Assembly (NCBI GenBank): GCA_022605955.1
Contig: JAKCOZ010000015.1
Location: 12,033,287-12,097,286 of the forward strand
Direction of reading: 5' to 3'
DNA length: 64,000 nucleotides
From: Rallus limicola
Taxonomy: Eukaryota; Chordata; Aves; Gruiformes; Rallidae
The position numbers and the translations under genes are program-made. Below, in pieces: positions 26,619-49,033 of the stretch (position 1 is its first letter; each line of letters begins with the position of its first letter). Below the pieces are notes generated by a model, which saw only the letters and a list, made by a program, of their open reading frames with translations, made no database searches and was not told the DNA's origin.

Positions 26619-29600
26619 CAGAGAGGAATTAGCCAAGTCAGGGCACAAGAGCTGATGAGAAGCCCATAGTTAATTAGTGGGTTAGTCTATCACCCACTGG
26701 TGTGTTTTAACCAAGTCTTTCTCCAAGGCCATTGCACCATGTATGTGGCCTAACCTTGGTATGTGTGCTTTCTTCAGCATCCTACACTACAAAAACCCGG
26801 GCTGAGGCGCTTAAATCACTGAAAATGTATTGATTTCTTCAGGGAAGGTATCAGGCACTGCAGGGGGGAGAGTTGTAGCACATTTCCATTTCCAGCTCCA
26901 CTGTGATGGCAGCTCAGATCTGGGTTGAAGTCTCTGGGTTGAAATGAGTCTTAGTCAATGGGCCTGTCATGCTGGCTTGGAGGTCTCAGACTGTTGTTGA
27001 CAGGAAGATGCCCACACTTCTGTTGGCATGATTTGTCCCCTTGTTTCATTATTTTCCTTCCCTACTCTGACCTATTATTAACAGACCCACCTTCTACCTA
27101 GTGCTTCTGTTTCCCCTGATATATTTGTAAAAGGCCTCTTATTCTCCTTAATCCCTTTGGCTATAATTAACTCATTCTGCATTTTTGCTGCCCTTATCTT
27201 TTCCCTGCAAGCCTTAACTGACTGAATATTCTTGTTTGGTTGCCTCCCTGTTTTCCATTTCTACTAAAGGTTTTCTTTTTAATCCTTAGATCTCCGAGCA
27301 GGCTTTGCACATTCTTATTTCTTGCATTCTTCTTGATTTACTCTTCTTTTTCTCTTTCACCCTACTTATTGTGCATGGAAGGATCTCCCTCTGCCTTAAA
27401 CATGGGTAGATTTCAGGACTGCTTCGCATGACACCTCACTTGCTCAGTTTTTTAATTCCCTTCAATGCATTTGCCTTTTTCCTTTGGCACTGTGCAATTT
27501 TTCTGGCAATGTCAAATTTATCCTTCCCACTTGGGACCTTCCCACCCTGTCAGATAGTTCCTTTCTTTTACCCAGTACCTCTTGTCATACAGAAAACATG
27601 CAAAGTAAAAAATTACAGGTGGGTTGTTGGGTTGGGGTGTTTTTCAGTGGGTTTTATTTTGTTTTGTGTTTTGATGGTTGGTTTTGGTTTTTTGTTTTAA
27701 CTTGCATTCAGTTTTGTTTTGACCCAGAAAACTACAAGGGCTGGCCATGGGCTCTGCGCTATTCAGGAAAGAAGGAACAACACACTCTGGTCTGTGCTTA
27801 GGCCTGAGTGAGGGCAGCAGTGGCTGCAGCTGGCCATGCCCATGCCCAATTTTGTGGCCTTGGCCCCCAGCATCACTCTTTGCAGCAGCCGTGGATTTTT
27901 TTTGCACCTTTTGCTCTCCTCCAGTTTCAGGCCCTGCCACTCAAGCACTGCGGTTCAGCGGGGCAGAGAGGGGGAGGGAAGGAGGAAGAAGCAGAGGGGG
28001 CTGCTTTACAGAATAAAGAAAAGGCAGTCACTCAGGGCCTGGGCACACTGGTGGTTTTGCTGCTTCCGTCGCCTGATCCACCTTTTCAGACACGCATGAG
28101 GAGGCTTCTGAGAAACGGCCCTGGGCCTTCCCTGAGAGCTTCAGCATAATCGCACACACGTGTGTGTGCAGGCGCAAGGCCCTGCATGCCGGCCTGCACG
28201 CCGGGAATGAGCCCGCAAGGCCAGGCACACACTCACGCAGGCACACCTACCATCTTCCTTCCACAAAAGAGGTTTCTTTCATTTCCTGCGAGAGAAGGAG
28301 GTGGGAGAGAGGGAACTTGAAGGCTGCAAATTCCTCAACCACATATCTCGCCTCCCTCTCCTTTCCTATGCTGCTTGCCAGCTCCACATTTGGGAGCTGT
28401 GGCTCCCGCTTCCCATACAAATAGACAAAGCTGAACAACTGTGCTTTTAAACCTTCTGAGACGTTTCTGTTGCTTTGTGGGTTGGTTGGTTTTATTTTTC
28501 CCTTTTTTTTTGCCCCAGCATTTGTGTGCTTTGCCTGTCAGAGCCACCTCACAGCTGTTCTAACTCTTTAGGGCCAAGCGGCTGTTAGGTGCTTACAGCA
28601 CAGGTATGGCTGAAGCATTTTTTCCACCCAAGCTGTCTCCTTCTTGCCCCCAGCCAACCCTAGGAAGCTTGTCTTTTTATGCATATTGACAATTACCCTG
28701 TGCTGGAGTGAGGCTTTTCCAAGCTCTGAGCAGGATATGTGGCATTTCAAAGACATGTTGCTGTCAAGTATCCAGCTTGTCACAAAACTGTAAGCTGGAG
28801 TCACTAAAGCAGCAGGTGGTACCAGGTGGGTTAGGCTAATCCTCACCTCTCCTAAGCTAGTTACTTTCCCTCATGAGTACCAAGGACAAGCACAAGAGAG
28901 GCAGAGGGTTTCTGTTTCACAGTTCTTTGGTGTTTGCAGGCTCTCCCTTATTTAGTACAAGGTAGATAGCATTGCTTTTCCTACATCATGGACAGACATT
29001 AAGGATACTGGGCAAGATCTACTGTCTCCAGAGCCATGGCAAAGCACCTTACACCAGGGCTTCTGTGGCTGTGCAGTGGTGTTTCTGAGCCAGTTAGGAG
29101 CATCCTGGTGCTGTGTTGTGGCTGCTGCTGACGTAAGAGGGAGTCCAACTGTCTCTCCTGTTTCTGCAGGTATAAATGAGTAGTGTCAATCAAAACCTGT
29201 GTCTGAAAGGCAAGTAGATTTTGTGTTCATCTAAATAGGGGGGAAGCCTGTGCATGGAAATTTCAGGACCTGCTGGCTGGAGTGCAGAATGCATGGAGAG
29301 TCTGCTTTTGCAGAACGTTTCCCAAGGCATCCAAGGACTCTCTCAAACCCACAAAGCCTGCCCTAAAACCACAGCTGCAACAAAAGAGGAAGAGTCCACA
29401 GCAGAACTTGGAGCATATTCAATCTTGCAAAATGGTTCTCTGCCTGCAGAAGGGTGCATGAGTATAAATACATACATATGTGTATGTGAAAAGAGTGCTG
29501 GGTTTGTTCTGTATGGGAGCTAAAAGTGAAAGCAGCCTGCAGGAATGCTGAGCAGGGGCGGTGATTTCAGGCAGGCTTAGCAGCGTTGTTGGGGCTGGGT

Positions 29601-32600
29601 GGCATGGAGGAGCAGCCCAGAGTGGTGGCTTCTCAAGGAAAATGATCAGTCTTCCCAGGCCCTAGTGCGGCAGAAGTAAAGGACTCTGGCTGATTTGTGA
29701 GCCATAGAAGTAAATTCAGCAAGGATGTAAATGGGAGAGGGTGTAGATGATGTCCAACTGGTGCAGGGTGCACAGGCCAAAAGGAGCGTGATTTCCATGT
29801 GGCACTAAGGAGGAGTGTAGGAAAAGAAAGTTAAAAAAACATGTGAAAATATAGCCAGCTGTCTAACATGCTGGTACCATCTCTGCTTTTGTCAGTCCTG
29901 ACACAACCAAGTGCAGCCATCATTGAGTAGAGAGTGGTGCAGGCTCCCATGAAGGTGGTGTTCAAGTCTTGCCCAAGTGAGACTCTACCTGAGGTGACCG
30001 CATTCCTGTGCACTGAGTCAGGAGCTCAGGGTTAACTCTTCAGAGGATGCAGGGCCTTTGCTGAGCAGATGTGAGTCCCTCGTGGACAGCTTTGCTGGGG
30101 CTGGAATGACACTGGCTGAAGGGTTCTTAACAAAGAAAGGAAATTCAAGGAACCCAGACACAGTGTCTGTAAGAGCTGTTGCTTCATTTGGATAAGCCTC
30201 TGTCCCACAGTGCTGGTGTGTACTTTGTGTACATGTCTTTGGTATGGTTTGCAGTCACAGCTGCATATTTTGGCTGCTGCATGTATCCAGCTTCAAGTTT
30301 CCACTCTGGGGACATGAGCATGTGGAAGGCCTGCACTAACACAAACTATTGTATGGCCACAGCCCTATGCAAGGTGGATAAATCCCACCTTAATTGCGTG
30401 GACAGAGACACTAAACTTCTCAGTTAAGCAGGTGTAAAGCTTGTCATAGATCTCAGGAATCTGTACTTCCTGGGGACAGTGGACTTGCCTCCTGGATCAC
30501 TTTAGAAAGCTCAGGAGAAGGAAATGCACTGAAGATCCCTGCTACTACCTCAGTTCCTGAGAGCACAAGATCAGCAGAAGAAAAGCTACTCCATGCTATG
30601 GATGGATTGCAAGCAGACAGGCTCCACTGAGCAAGACAAAACCCTTGTTCCCCAGTCACCTTACCTAGGCCAAGGATGGGGTTGGACCTCCTAGACCTCC
30701 TTTAGTCTACATGCCCAGGCCTTTCTTCCCAGGAAGTCAGAGCAGAGCTGCTGTAACCCTGAAAATGGAAGGACCAAGGCTGAGACTGGGAGTTACAGTA
30801 ATGTGTCCATCTCAGGGATTATCTGTGTCTTGCCTTCCACTGAAGCAAAATTCACTTCCACATCCCTCAAAGTCATTCTGCTGTGGCAGTGATGGAGAAG
30901 AGCAAAGCAAGCAAGTAATGCCATGGGGGAAGATTTCTTTGCATCTTTCCTGGATAGAATTGTCTCCATTCCCATCACTTGCAGGACCAGCTGTGGTTTT
31001 TGGCAATGCCAGACACAGCCATCACCCTTTGGGTTCCTTTCCCTTTCATTGTCCCTCTGGAGAACAGGACTCCTGTTAAAAACCCTGCAAGTATCACAGA
31101 GAGCCAGCTCTATTATTCACCGGCCAGTGAAGCAAGTCAGGCATACTCTCCCACAACCTAGGGATGCCCCTCTGATCTGTTACCAACGGGGCTATCTTTG
31201 ATAGGATCAGAGGCTGCCCTTTTCCACATCCCAGTGGGACAGCACCTGCCCACCAGAGAACAAAGAGGAAAACCTGTTGTGATGGGAAAAAAAGACAGAG
31301 TTCTCCCCAGAGACACAGCAAGCCTGTTTGATTAAGAGCATCTTTCTCCCAGCCAGCTGCTTTGCTAGCAAAACAACGAACTAAACTTCATCTTTATGCA
31401 AGAGAGACAATCTCTCTGAAGCACATGCCACAAGTTTTAGTCTCCTATATAAAACATGAGAAATCTGGGGAAATAATTGCAAAAAGGACTGTAGGAGCAA
31501 GAGAAAAAATATTTCTGCCTAAAAAACCAGTATTTTAAATATTTTAAAAGGTAAATTCAGAGCAGTGAGCAATATTTGAAATGCTGCAGCAAAGACATCT
31601 AACTCAAGGCTTCAACCCTAACTTATCCTCTTCAAAAGACCTGTTACCTATTGCTGTACATTTCTTTCAGGCCATGGTGTTTGCAGAGGTTGAGCATCCC
31701 AGTCAGGCAGGTCTGATTCCAGCTGTGTGTTCTGCATGAGTGTCCTCAGGACACTGACATGCATGTGTGCACATCTGCCCCAGGAGTGCCCCACTCCCAG
31801 ACCTGGGGCAAGGAACCACCCAACCCCCATCTCCTCCACAGTGATCCTAAACTCCAGGTCAGGCTGTGCCTTCTTGTTCTCTATCTGCTTCTCAAATCAG
31901 ATGCCATAGGCTTGGTTGTCAGTGCTTATCCCATGAGGCACCCAGAAATAAAGAGGCATATGAGCCTAATGGTGTAGGCTCCATTAGGAGTCAGAAGAAA
32001 GTCTTCTATGACCCAGGGGCCACTTCTTTGTGGTATGTGGTTTATTAGCCCCGTCCGGAGTGGGAGCAGGAGGACTCAGGCATGCTTGTATGTGTCTGTG
32101 CATCTTTGTTTCTTTGGCAGTTCTGTGAGTCTGGCAGAAGTGTAATTGGGAGCAAAGCCTTAATGCAGTGGATGCAGCACTAACAAGAAGTTCACCTTCA
32201 GTTAGAGAGGGTCTTAATATGACCTTCCGTTAAAAAGGGGCATTGTGTTGAGTTGCAAAACAGCTGGTGTGTTCCACCCCAGTAATGGTTGCGATTCAGT
32301 AGTGAATAATATAAGCCTTAGATAAACAGCCGGTAAAATAATTTGGGATCTTTCCTGGAGGGGGGAAGCAGGCAAGTGACTCTACAAAAATAAATGATTA
32401 TTCTCTCTGCCTAGGAAATGAAGTGTTCTCCTTTTCATCACCAAGTGGGCTGTCGCACAAAATCGCTTCCCGCCCTTGTGTGCTGGAAACAGCCCAATGC
32501 CATCTTCACCTTCATGGGAAGCAAGAGGAGGTGGTTTTAGTTCAGATTCCTGGATCTTCTCTGTTTCCTCCTCTGACCCTCCTCTCCTCCTCCATCCCAT

Positions 32601-35214
32601 CCCCAATCTTCTTAAAAATAACCCTCCCAAACTGCCCATACGCTGCTCTGCACAGGCACAGGCACCATCGCCTTTCTCCGACCGGCCACAACGTGAGGGC
32701 AAGGGAAGCAAAAGTTTCCCTAAACCACTCCCTCCTGCAAAAACGGCTAGTGTCCACTGGGTACACACTGTGTCTGCCTGCGCCGGGACAGGACTGCAAA
32801 GCGCCGGGCCTTGGGTCTTGGCCTCCATCGGATGAACAGTTTCCCGTTGAAGGTTACTCACTTCCTGTTTTCCGTATTTAGACAATCTGGGCCTATAGGG
32901 AGGCTTTGATTTGTTGTAAACTTCAGCTGGTTTAAACGTTAAGTTGGAGGGGGGGGGTGGTGGGAGGAGGAGGGGAAGAGCCTGGAGACAAATTAGGGCT
33001 ATTTAATACTGCAACTGTGTTCTCTTGCAGTTTTCTAGTGGCCATTAGAGCATGTGAAAGGAAGGTCAGGGGCTGATGGCATGGGAGATGGAGAAAGGGC
33101 CAGGGCTAGAGGCAGTGCATGCCTGCGTGTGTGTGCGTGTATAGCAGGCAGGAGCAGCCTGGTGATACACTCCAGTGACTAATCTCTCCAGTGTGTCATT
33201 TTTGCCACGGACAGCTGTACAGAGAGGCTAACGGCAGTGCAACAGCTCTGCAGCAACGGCAGGGAGGAGCCTCTAACCTAGAGAGGGGAGTGCCGTGCCC
33301 TTTCCCGGTGCCTATCAGTACACACCACACACTGACATTTGTTCAGACTTGCCCAGAAGTCTGCTAGACTGGAGCGAGTCAACACTTGTACATAGCTGAT
33401 AGGGCAGGTCATGTCTTTTTTCTGCCTGTTTTGCAAGGGGAAACTGAGGCATGGTGTGCTGTAACTTTGTTATTAGAAAGCGAGTGTGTGAGGGATTGGG
33501 GTGAGCCTTGGCACCAGTCAGGCAGTGGGCTATCTCCTGAGATGTGCTTCATCCTGAAGAACATCTTCCCTGTGTTGGTGGGAGTTGTATTGAATAGAGA
33601 AAAAGAGTGCGTAGCCCAAGCCCAGAGTGCCTGTGGGCACAACGGTTACATGAATGGTTTTGGTCTGTTCCCTTTTGTTCATCTAGTTCTCTTCTAACAG
33701 ATTACCTCCCAAAATGGGGTGCTTTGACTTCAAGTTTTTACAAGGGTCTACAAAAAAAAAAGAAAAGAAAAATCCTGGCATCAGCTGAGATGCAGCAGGA
33801 GGCGGTAAATTAAGCTGAATTTTACAGCAAAAATTAGTAGGGATTTACAGGGATGCCCTTAAATCACTCTAGCAGTAGTATAACCTGCTACCAGAATGCC
33901 GATGTGGACAGGTGGGAGTGAATAAAAGAACCAGATATTAAAAAACTGGCAACTAAAACAGCCAATGTAATGCTCTTGTGTCCTGGGTAAAGTAGTCTGC
34001 TGTGTCTTCTCTGCCTGATAAAAGCACTGGGGAAGACCTTGGTGAAGTTCTGCAGCATTTAGGGGAAATGAGTATGTCCCAACCCTGGCATTGATAGGCC
34101 CAGCTCTAAATGATTTACACGTGTTCTTGACCTTCCTGAGCCAGATACAACTTCCCTCTCAATAACTCCCCACAGCCCAGAGTGCAGAACCACAGAGAGA
34201 GGCGCGGGAGCAGGACACAGCCAGGTAGGTGTTTTCTCCCCGGCTTTGCTGCATAGGTTGGGTTAACATCATACTTCCCTGATTCAGTTTTTATAGTCCA
34301 AACAGTAGCAGTTCCCTCCCTCAGCGGTATGTTGAAGCCTTTCCCTCAAGGAGGGGTTAGTTCTCTATTGTGTGAATACCTGCTGGATGGTTTTTTCCTG
34401 CGGTATCTCCTACCCTGCGATTGCATTTTGCTCAGCTGAGCTTTCGGCGCTCAGAAGTGCAGCTGAGTTCTTACTGCAAACACAGCCTAGTTCTCTACTT
34501 GCAGACTCTCACTTGAGTTTCCTCTGATGGGGCCCTCGACCCCACAGCAGCACCTTGGTGCAATCTCAGCCCTGGATTCTGGACGAGCTCTGGATCGGAG
34601 AGGGACACATCAGACTGAGTCGGGATTGACGGCGAAGCCGACGCCGTGGAGAATTGCACCCAAAGCTGTTCAAGCAAATGGTGTTTCTGAATCGGCACCA
34701 GCCGGCTGCCCCGATGCCGAGGTTTGATCTGTTAGATCCAGAGCAGCCTGCTTTGCACTCATATCACCGCGCTTAAAGAACAGTCACTTAATCTCACTTA
34801 GAAATGTTTATTTGTGAGGGCCAGATGGCCCAGGGAATTGAGCTAAACAAAGCACTTTACTTCTAGGTCACACATCCTAATCCAGTCCAGGTTGGTGATA
34901 AACGAACATACTCACCTGATAGCCACTTTTGGCTTCGTGTTTGGTGTTTTTCAGGCTGCTTTCCAAGGGGAGATGTCACACCACAAACTCTCCCTCAGTG
35001 CCCTGCCACAGTTGGTACTGATTTGACTGTCTCTGTGGAGAAGCCAAGGATCAAATGGTTCCATGGCGCCAGACTGTTTTCTTTTGCAGCCTGCAGGTAA
35101 GGGGAAGTTGTCCTGTGTCTGGCTGTGTCACGCCTGCTCTGCGGATGGGCAGGATTTCAGCTCGCAAAGCTGCCTTTCCAACCCCCTCCACCAACATGAA
35201 ACTCATTTTTAAAA

Positions 35215-35570
35215 AAATAAATAGGGAAATGTTTAATTGCAGTTGACATATAGGCACTCTCTGCTATGAACTTTACACGCAATCACAGATAACAGCATCA
35301 GAATTAATGCCTGCTTCCCACTTGTCCTGCTACAAGCAATAAACGTTTGGCAAGTCAGTAAATAACAAAATTCTCATGTGGCCATCTACAGGTCACCAGG
35401 ATACTTAAGAAGTTTGCGTTAATTATACCATGTTTGCCATCAAAGAGGGGATATTAACCCTTTCGCACTGTTGCAGGAAAGCAGCGAAGTCATTTGGCAG
35501 TAAGCCAATGAAATCTTGTCACTATAAGTGCAACCTTTGCAAAATTAAAATAAAATGAAAGTTTGAGGCA
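35215..35570. promoter_or_regulatory. Candidate downstream regulatory element with GATA site
   Basis: A complex low-repeat stretch 2.0-2.4 kb beyond the predicted GATA2 poly(A) site. It contains AGATAA at 35287-35292 and several TTAATTA-like cores. It is called from appearance and motifs only. Confidence 0.3.
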
Positions 35571-36415
35571 AAACCTCTCAGTAGACATCATGGAAAATAC
35601 GCTACCTTTTCAGCTTTGCTTTTATTTATTTTGTATTTTGACATCAAACACTCCCTGTAACCTAATCTTCTTGGCTTTTGATGTGGCCGTGGAGACATGA
35701 CAATTAAGCACGGCTTAAAACAATAATCCCAACAACGGGAACCAAAGGCAAGTAATGTCAGGGTTCCCCCCTCACAAAAAGAAGCCTCTCCCCCGGTGTT
35801 TGGTGGTAGTGAAAGGACCGTAAATCCCAATTTGTTGCCTCGATACCTGCTCTGGGTTTACGCTTTCCATTGAACTTTACACACTTGCTCCGTTCCCATT
35901 CCCCACTGTTTGTTTTTCTTCTGCTATGCAAAATGTCTGGAGACAAACATGATGCAAACCTTGCAGAGAGAGATGGTTTGATCTTTCACAGATTAGTGCC
36001 ACCTGACAAACATAGGATTATTTCCCGTCTGTGTTGCAGGAACCGCCACAGACCCCACTCAGAAGCAGCACGCTCCTCCTGGCACTAGTGGGGGGGTGGG
36101 GAGGGGTGCAGCACCCCTCCTGACAAGTTGATGGATTATGGCCCCAATTCTTTGAGCGAATCGGACCAACCCTGGGAAGCGCCTGCAGAGAGGCAACACC
36201 AAGGTAAGCCCTCATCAAAGTCGGAGCAGGCATGTAATACACAACCAAAGCAAATAGCTCAATTATTCTGAATTATTTTAAAGTTATGTTGTTAGTTCTA
36301 CTCTTCAGCTATTCAAATATGGATGGAGTTTGCTTATAACCCTGTTTTAAACCTGTCTGAAAATGAACATGTTTCTTTTTAAATGAAGCCTGCACGGTAT
36401 GCTATCAACTGCCCC

Positions 36416-36457
36416 TTTTTTTTTTTCCCTTCTTTTTTTTTTTTTTTTTTTTTTTTT
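36416..36457. repeat. Poly(T) tract
   Basis: T11, short C/T interruption, then T25 (36433-36457). No retroelement body was recognised beside it. Confidence 0.9.
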
Positions 36458-37589
36458 AACGGGTGTTTGCACTAAGCCTGGCTAAACAAGTCAGAGAGAT
36501 GATTAACTTGTCTGCAATGACGAGGGGAAGGCCTCGTCCCGGCTGCGTGTGCTTTCTTCAGCACACCTCGAGCTGCCGCGACGACTCCCGCCTCCTCATC
36601 ATTCGGGAGCTGGGCTTGCAAGCAGGGCCGGGGAGGAGGCTGCTGGGTTCAAGAGAAGCCGTGCTAGAAAGGGCTGGAATCTGCACAAGCGCGCTGAAAA
36701 AGGAACTCGGGTTATTTTTTTGCTTAATGAGTAAGGAGTTATCCCCAAGTTGATTTCCACAGAAGTGAGACGCAACTCCTGGGGGGTCAAAGGAGGAAAC
36801 CCAAAGTTCCATTACCAGTTTTCTTGAAAATATTGTTTTAGTAGCTGTGCTCACCCCTGCGCATGGCGGGGGAACTCTGCAAGACTTTGCTTTGCTTTGC
36901 AAGGCCCCGAGGAGTTTCTCGTGTGGGTCAAGCTTGACCGTGTGATGAAAGCAGCTGCAAAGTTTTGGCCATGGGAGAGCTGCTTGGTAAGCACTCTTCG
37001 CTCTTCTCCATCCTCACATTCCAGCCCACAAGCACACCCCCCCTGCGCCCACGGCAGCACCCCTTGTTCCCAGACAGCACAGAGCAGCTCCGGGCTGGCC
37101 ATCATCCCTTACTCCCTTCATGCCATGGGTGATGCAATGTGGTAAGAAACAGGTTGACGGTGTTCCTAGTTACAGCAGTGCAAGAACTTTGCCCAGACCA
37201 ACACAGGTCTTTCCTTGAAACCCATTAAGCAGCTGGCTGCTTTTCTGCGTTTATGGCGCTTTTAAAACTTAGTTTTATTTGAAAATTATTTTCCAAAAAA
37301 CTTTAAAAACCCCAAACCCTTTAGTTATCCACAACGTGGCTGCTCCCTTAGATTTTAAACTCGTTTACAGTGTGATGTTGTCACCCTGGAGAATGAGCTT
37401 TTGTACCTGTGCTTATACTGAATCATGCACCAACTACTTCTTTTTGTCCTACCCAGGTAGGTTTTTGAAGTATCAATCAACCACTCTGCATAAAGTTTAA
37501 GCCAATAAATCTACTGGCAAAGACAATAATTTTTCTTTCTCTCCCTGTTAAAAGCAGCCTTTGGGACATGAAGCTGGGCACAGGTGCTC

Positions 37590-40024
37590 TCACAAAAAAG
37601 GTATTTTATTATTCTTAGCAATATTCACCTTGAAGGAATATGAGGAAAGCATACACTTTTTACAGACAATATATAAACATGTTGTACATAATTAACAATA
37701 ACTTAGTTCACTAATCCAAAAATAAGCAAAATAAAAAAATTAAAAACAGAAAATACTGCAGATTTTTTTATGCTGATACAAGTACAAAATAATTTAAATC
37801 TCGACTGCCGTTGTCTATGCTGCAGTGACTGACAATATATTGCACTTTGTCAACTGTATCAATAATCCCTGTCTTCCACCCACATCCCTTCCCCACCCCC
37901 CTTCCCAAATCCTACAGAAATTTGAGTTGGGTACAAATAATGTACAACTGTACCATGGTAAAAGGTAAAAAGTAAAAAGGACCCAATTTTTTACCTCGGT
38001 AGATTAAAAATCCTTACGATTTCTCCCAACCAATTTAGTTTCCCGTTTATTTCCACTTCTTTACAAAGTGCACCTATATGCCTACGCAGACCAGAAAAAG
38101 GAGGAAAGCAGGATTTTCATGGCTGCTCGGTTCTTAATTATCAAATATGTGAATTACAAGTTTAGAAAAAATAAAAATAAAAATTAACGTACATCCATTT
38201 TTATTTGTTTCATTGTTGTTTTTTTTTCTTTCAAGCAGGACTTTTGCAGTAAAGATACAATTGGCTTTATCCAAAAAAAAAAAAAAAAAGAAAAGAAAAA
38301 GAAGCCCCAACAACAAAAAAAGTTAAAAATTAAAAAAAAAAAAAAAGAAGCTTGTCACAGAGTTAAGCTTACGTGGTTTACATTATCAAACCCCTCTGTT
38401 CATTGGGGCATTTTCATCAGAAGTATAGCTAAATATGTACACTGTATGTTATACTGGAGCTTGTGTTCACGAGAGGCATCAGATCATAACAATCAATAGA
38501 ATACACTTCACATTGGTAATAGCTTGGCTTTCGGTCATTTACGTACAATATGGTTTTAATAATGGGAGATTTAATTTTTTTTTTCCTTTAAGGTTTTTTA
38601 GTTTTTTCATATAAAATACGCTACGGAAAACGGCCGTTCCCCTTAGAACGAAGCTTTCCCTCGTCTCATCGGCTGTCGCTGTGGTCTGGGATTTGACAGA
38701 TGTGTGAAGCTCAAACTGATTGTCTCTCTCTTTCCTCTCTCCAGTGATCTCAACCTCATTTCTGCCCTTCCTCCCTGTGAAGTCCACCGGGGCTCGGATG
38801 CCTGAGACAGCACACGCGCGCGGGCTGGCTGCGTGCGGACGTGGTGGCCACACCGCCGTAAGTTTACCCAAGCAGCTCATCTGCGTTTCTTGGTTTGTTG
38901 GGTTTTGTTTTGTTTAAGCGACAGCTGCCAACACAACAGAACAAAATGCTTCAAACCTCTAAAGTCTGGATGGTTCTATGCCCTGTGATGGTTTTTGCTG
39001 TGCTAGAAGTTAACTGTGGCACAGCAGATAACTGCCTGCATCTCACCCCTCCACTACTGCAGGACTGCCTTCCCTAGAGTTTTTCTTTCCCCCAACAGTT
39101 TGTCTGATCTAGCTGTCTGCTTTGAGGAATAATAGGGTAGTTGGGAGGAGGTGGGGGGGGCTGTTTGGTTTGTCTTGTTTTTTTTTTAATAAATCTTTCA
39201 TGTTAGGTAAAAGAAAGAAGAAATTATATCAAAGTAGTTTCCAGCTTGGGTACATTAAAATCCCATCTTACAGTTACATTTTTGCTTTGTTTCCTCCCCA
39301 GTCTTTTCCCCCTTGCTAGTAGGTACTTAGGTATCAAAGATAGATGGAGCTAATCCAAGGGGGCTGCTGAATATGTCCCTCCCCCGACCCCCCTGTTTTG
39401 AAGGCAGGTTTTCTTACAGGGTAGCCATTGCAAATGACAGCACAATGATGTGCATTCAGAGGGTTGAGGCTTTTTGTGGAAAAAAAAAAGCAAAATAAAT
39501 ATGACTTTGTGTCTGATTTCATTTTAAAAATTACATTTTTATAAAGATGTCCTTTTCCTTTTTTTTTTTTTTTTTTTAATTTTAACTTTTTTTCCCCATC
39601 CCAAAATCCATGATAGAAATCCAGCATGTCTGGCTTCCAGTGAGCCGATTCCATCCTGGGAGGCTGCTTATATCTCTTTACAATATTCACAGTAATAACA
39701 AAGAGAGAAAGGAAAGCCAGTTCCAAGCCTTCAGCTTCTGCCACCTTTTACTTCCTGCTGGACCATTAAGTATCAAACAGGTGAGTTCTTTTTTCCTTAT
39801 ACCTGAGGGGGCAAAGTGCATTACAGGCACCACTACACGTTTCTGCAGAAGACCCATCATCTGCAAGGTTTTAGTCCAGCATTAAGAGTTAAAGCACATG
39901 GGAGCAGAGATCACCTTTTGCCATCCCTACATCCTCCTCTGGGCAGAACATTTTCTTACTTGGTGTTGCCTTAGGCAAAGCCCCATGTTCGTAATCTCTG
40001 TGCAGGTCTCTTGGTCATCGGGTT
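37590..40024 (-). other. GATA2: GATA2 3' untranslated region (inferred extent)
   Basis: This AT-rich stretch follows the stop codon and has no continuing frame. The distal end is placed just past the AATAAA at 37610-37605; the downstream T/G-rich sequence fits a cleavage site near 37590. Earlier AATAAA copies on the minus strand (about 38051-38046 and 38205-38199) could give shorter forms. The inferred 2.4 kb is longer than the human 3'UTR as I recall it. It contains A/T tracts (38270-38346) and a possible Pumilio motif TGTACATA at 38441-38434. Confidence 0.6.
37605..37610 (-). terminator. GATA2: Probable distal poly(A) signal of GATA2
   Basis: AATAAA on the minus strand, followed within about 30 nt by a T-run and TG-rich sequence (TTTTTTGTGAGAG) that fits a downstream element. 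It is the last such signal before the intergenic region. Confidence 0.6.
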
Positions 40025-48784
<8,760 letters not shown>

Positions 48785-49033
48785 GGCCTCGGGCCTCCCA
48801 CCCACCCCCGGACCAGGAGCGAGCGGCGCTCGGTGGGGGGGGTGGTGCTGCTCGGGGGTGGCTTTGGCGCTGCTGGCGGCTTTTAGGAGATGGAGTGGCT
48901 TTTCTTAAAAAGAAAACCGGCGGGTGACTGGAGTGCGCCCTGGGAAGGGTGGAGGAGGACCCTCGGAGTCAGCGTGTCCCTCTGTCAACAGGCGGGTGCT
49001 GGAGGCAGGTCCGGGGAAGCGCCGGGGCAGCAC
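48785..49033 (-). other. GATA2: GATA2 exon 2 5'UTR portion
   Basis: The minus-strand acceptor CTCCCTACAG ends at 49034, giving a 249-nt leader before the ATG. No ATG occurs in this leader. It is GC-rich apart from a short A-rich patch near 48905, and the adjoining intron 1 begins directly upstream. Confidence 0.75.

Larger units (their letters stand above)
18491..37589. other. Intergenic downstream of GATA2, no gene recognised
   Basis: The longest frame (26408-25875, minus, 177 codons) has no recognisable domain and no splice context. The segment holds the TG and CTAT repeats, the poly(T) tract near 36.4 kb and the candidate element near 35.4 kb. Confidence 0.6.

Noticed and set aside
30661..30712. 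Possible CR1 tail (GGGTTGGACCTCCTAGACCT)
   Set aside because: Only a short similarity to the CR1 end; no terminal octamer or longer match.
1..37589. Possible EEFSEC exons by synteny
   Set aside because: I looked for the conserved C-terminal block (KRYVFDTHKRMVQSP-like) and other EEFSEC motifs and saw none; only a poly(A)-like signal remains.
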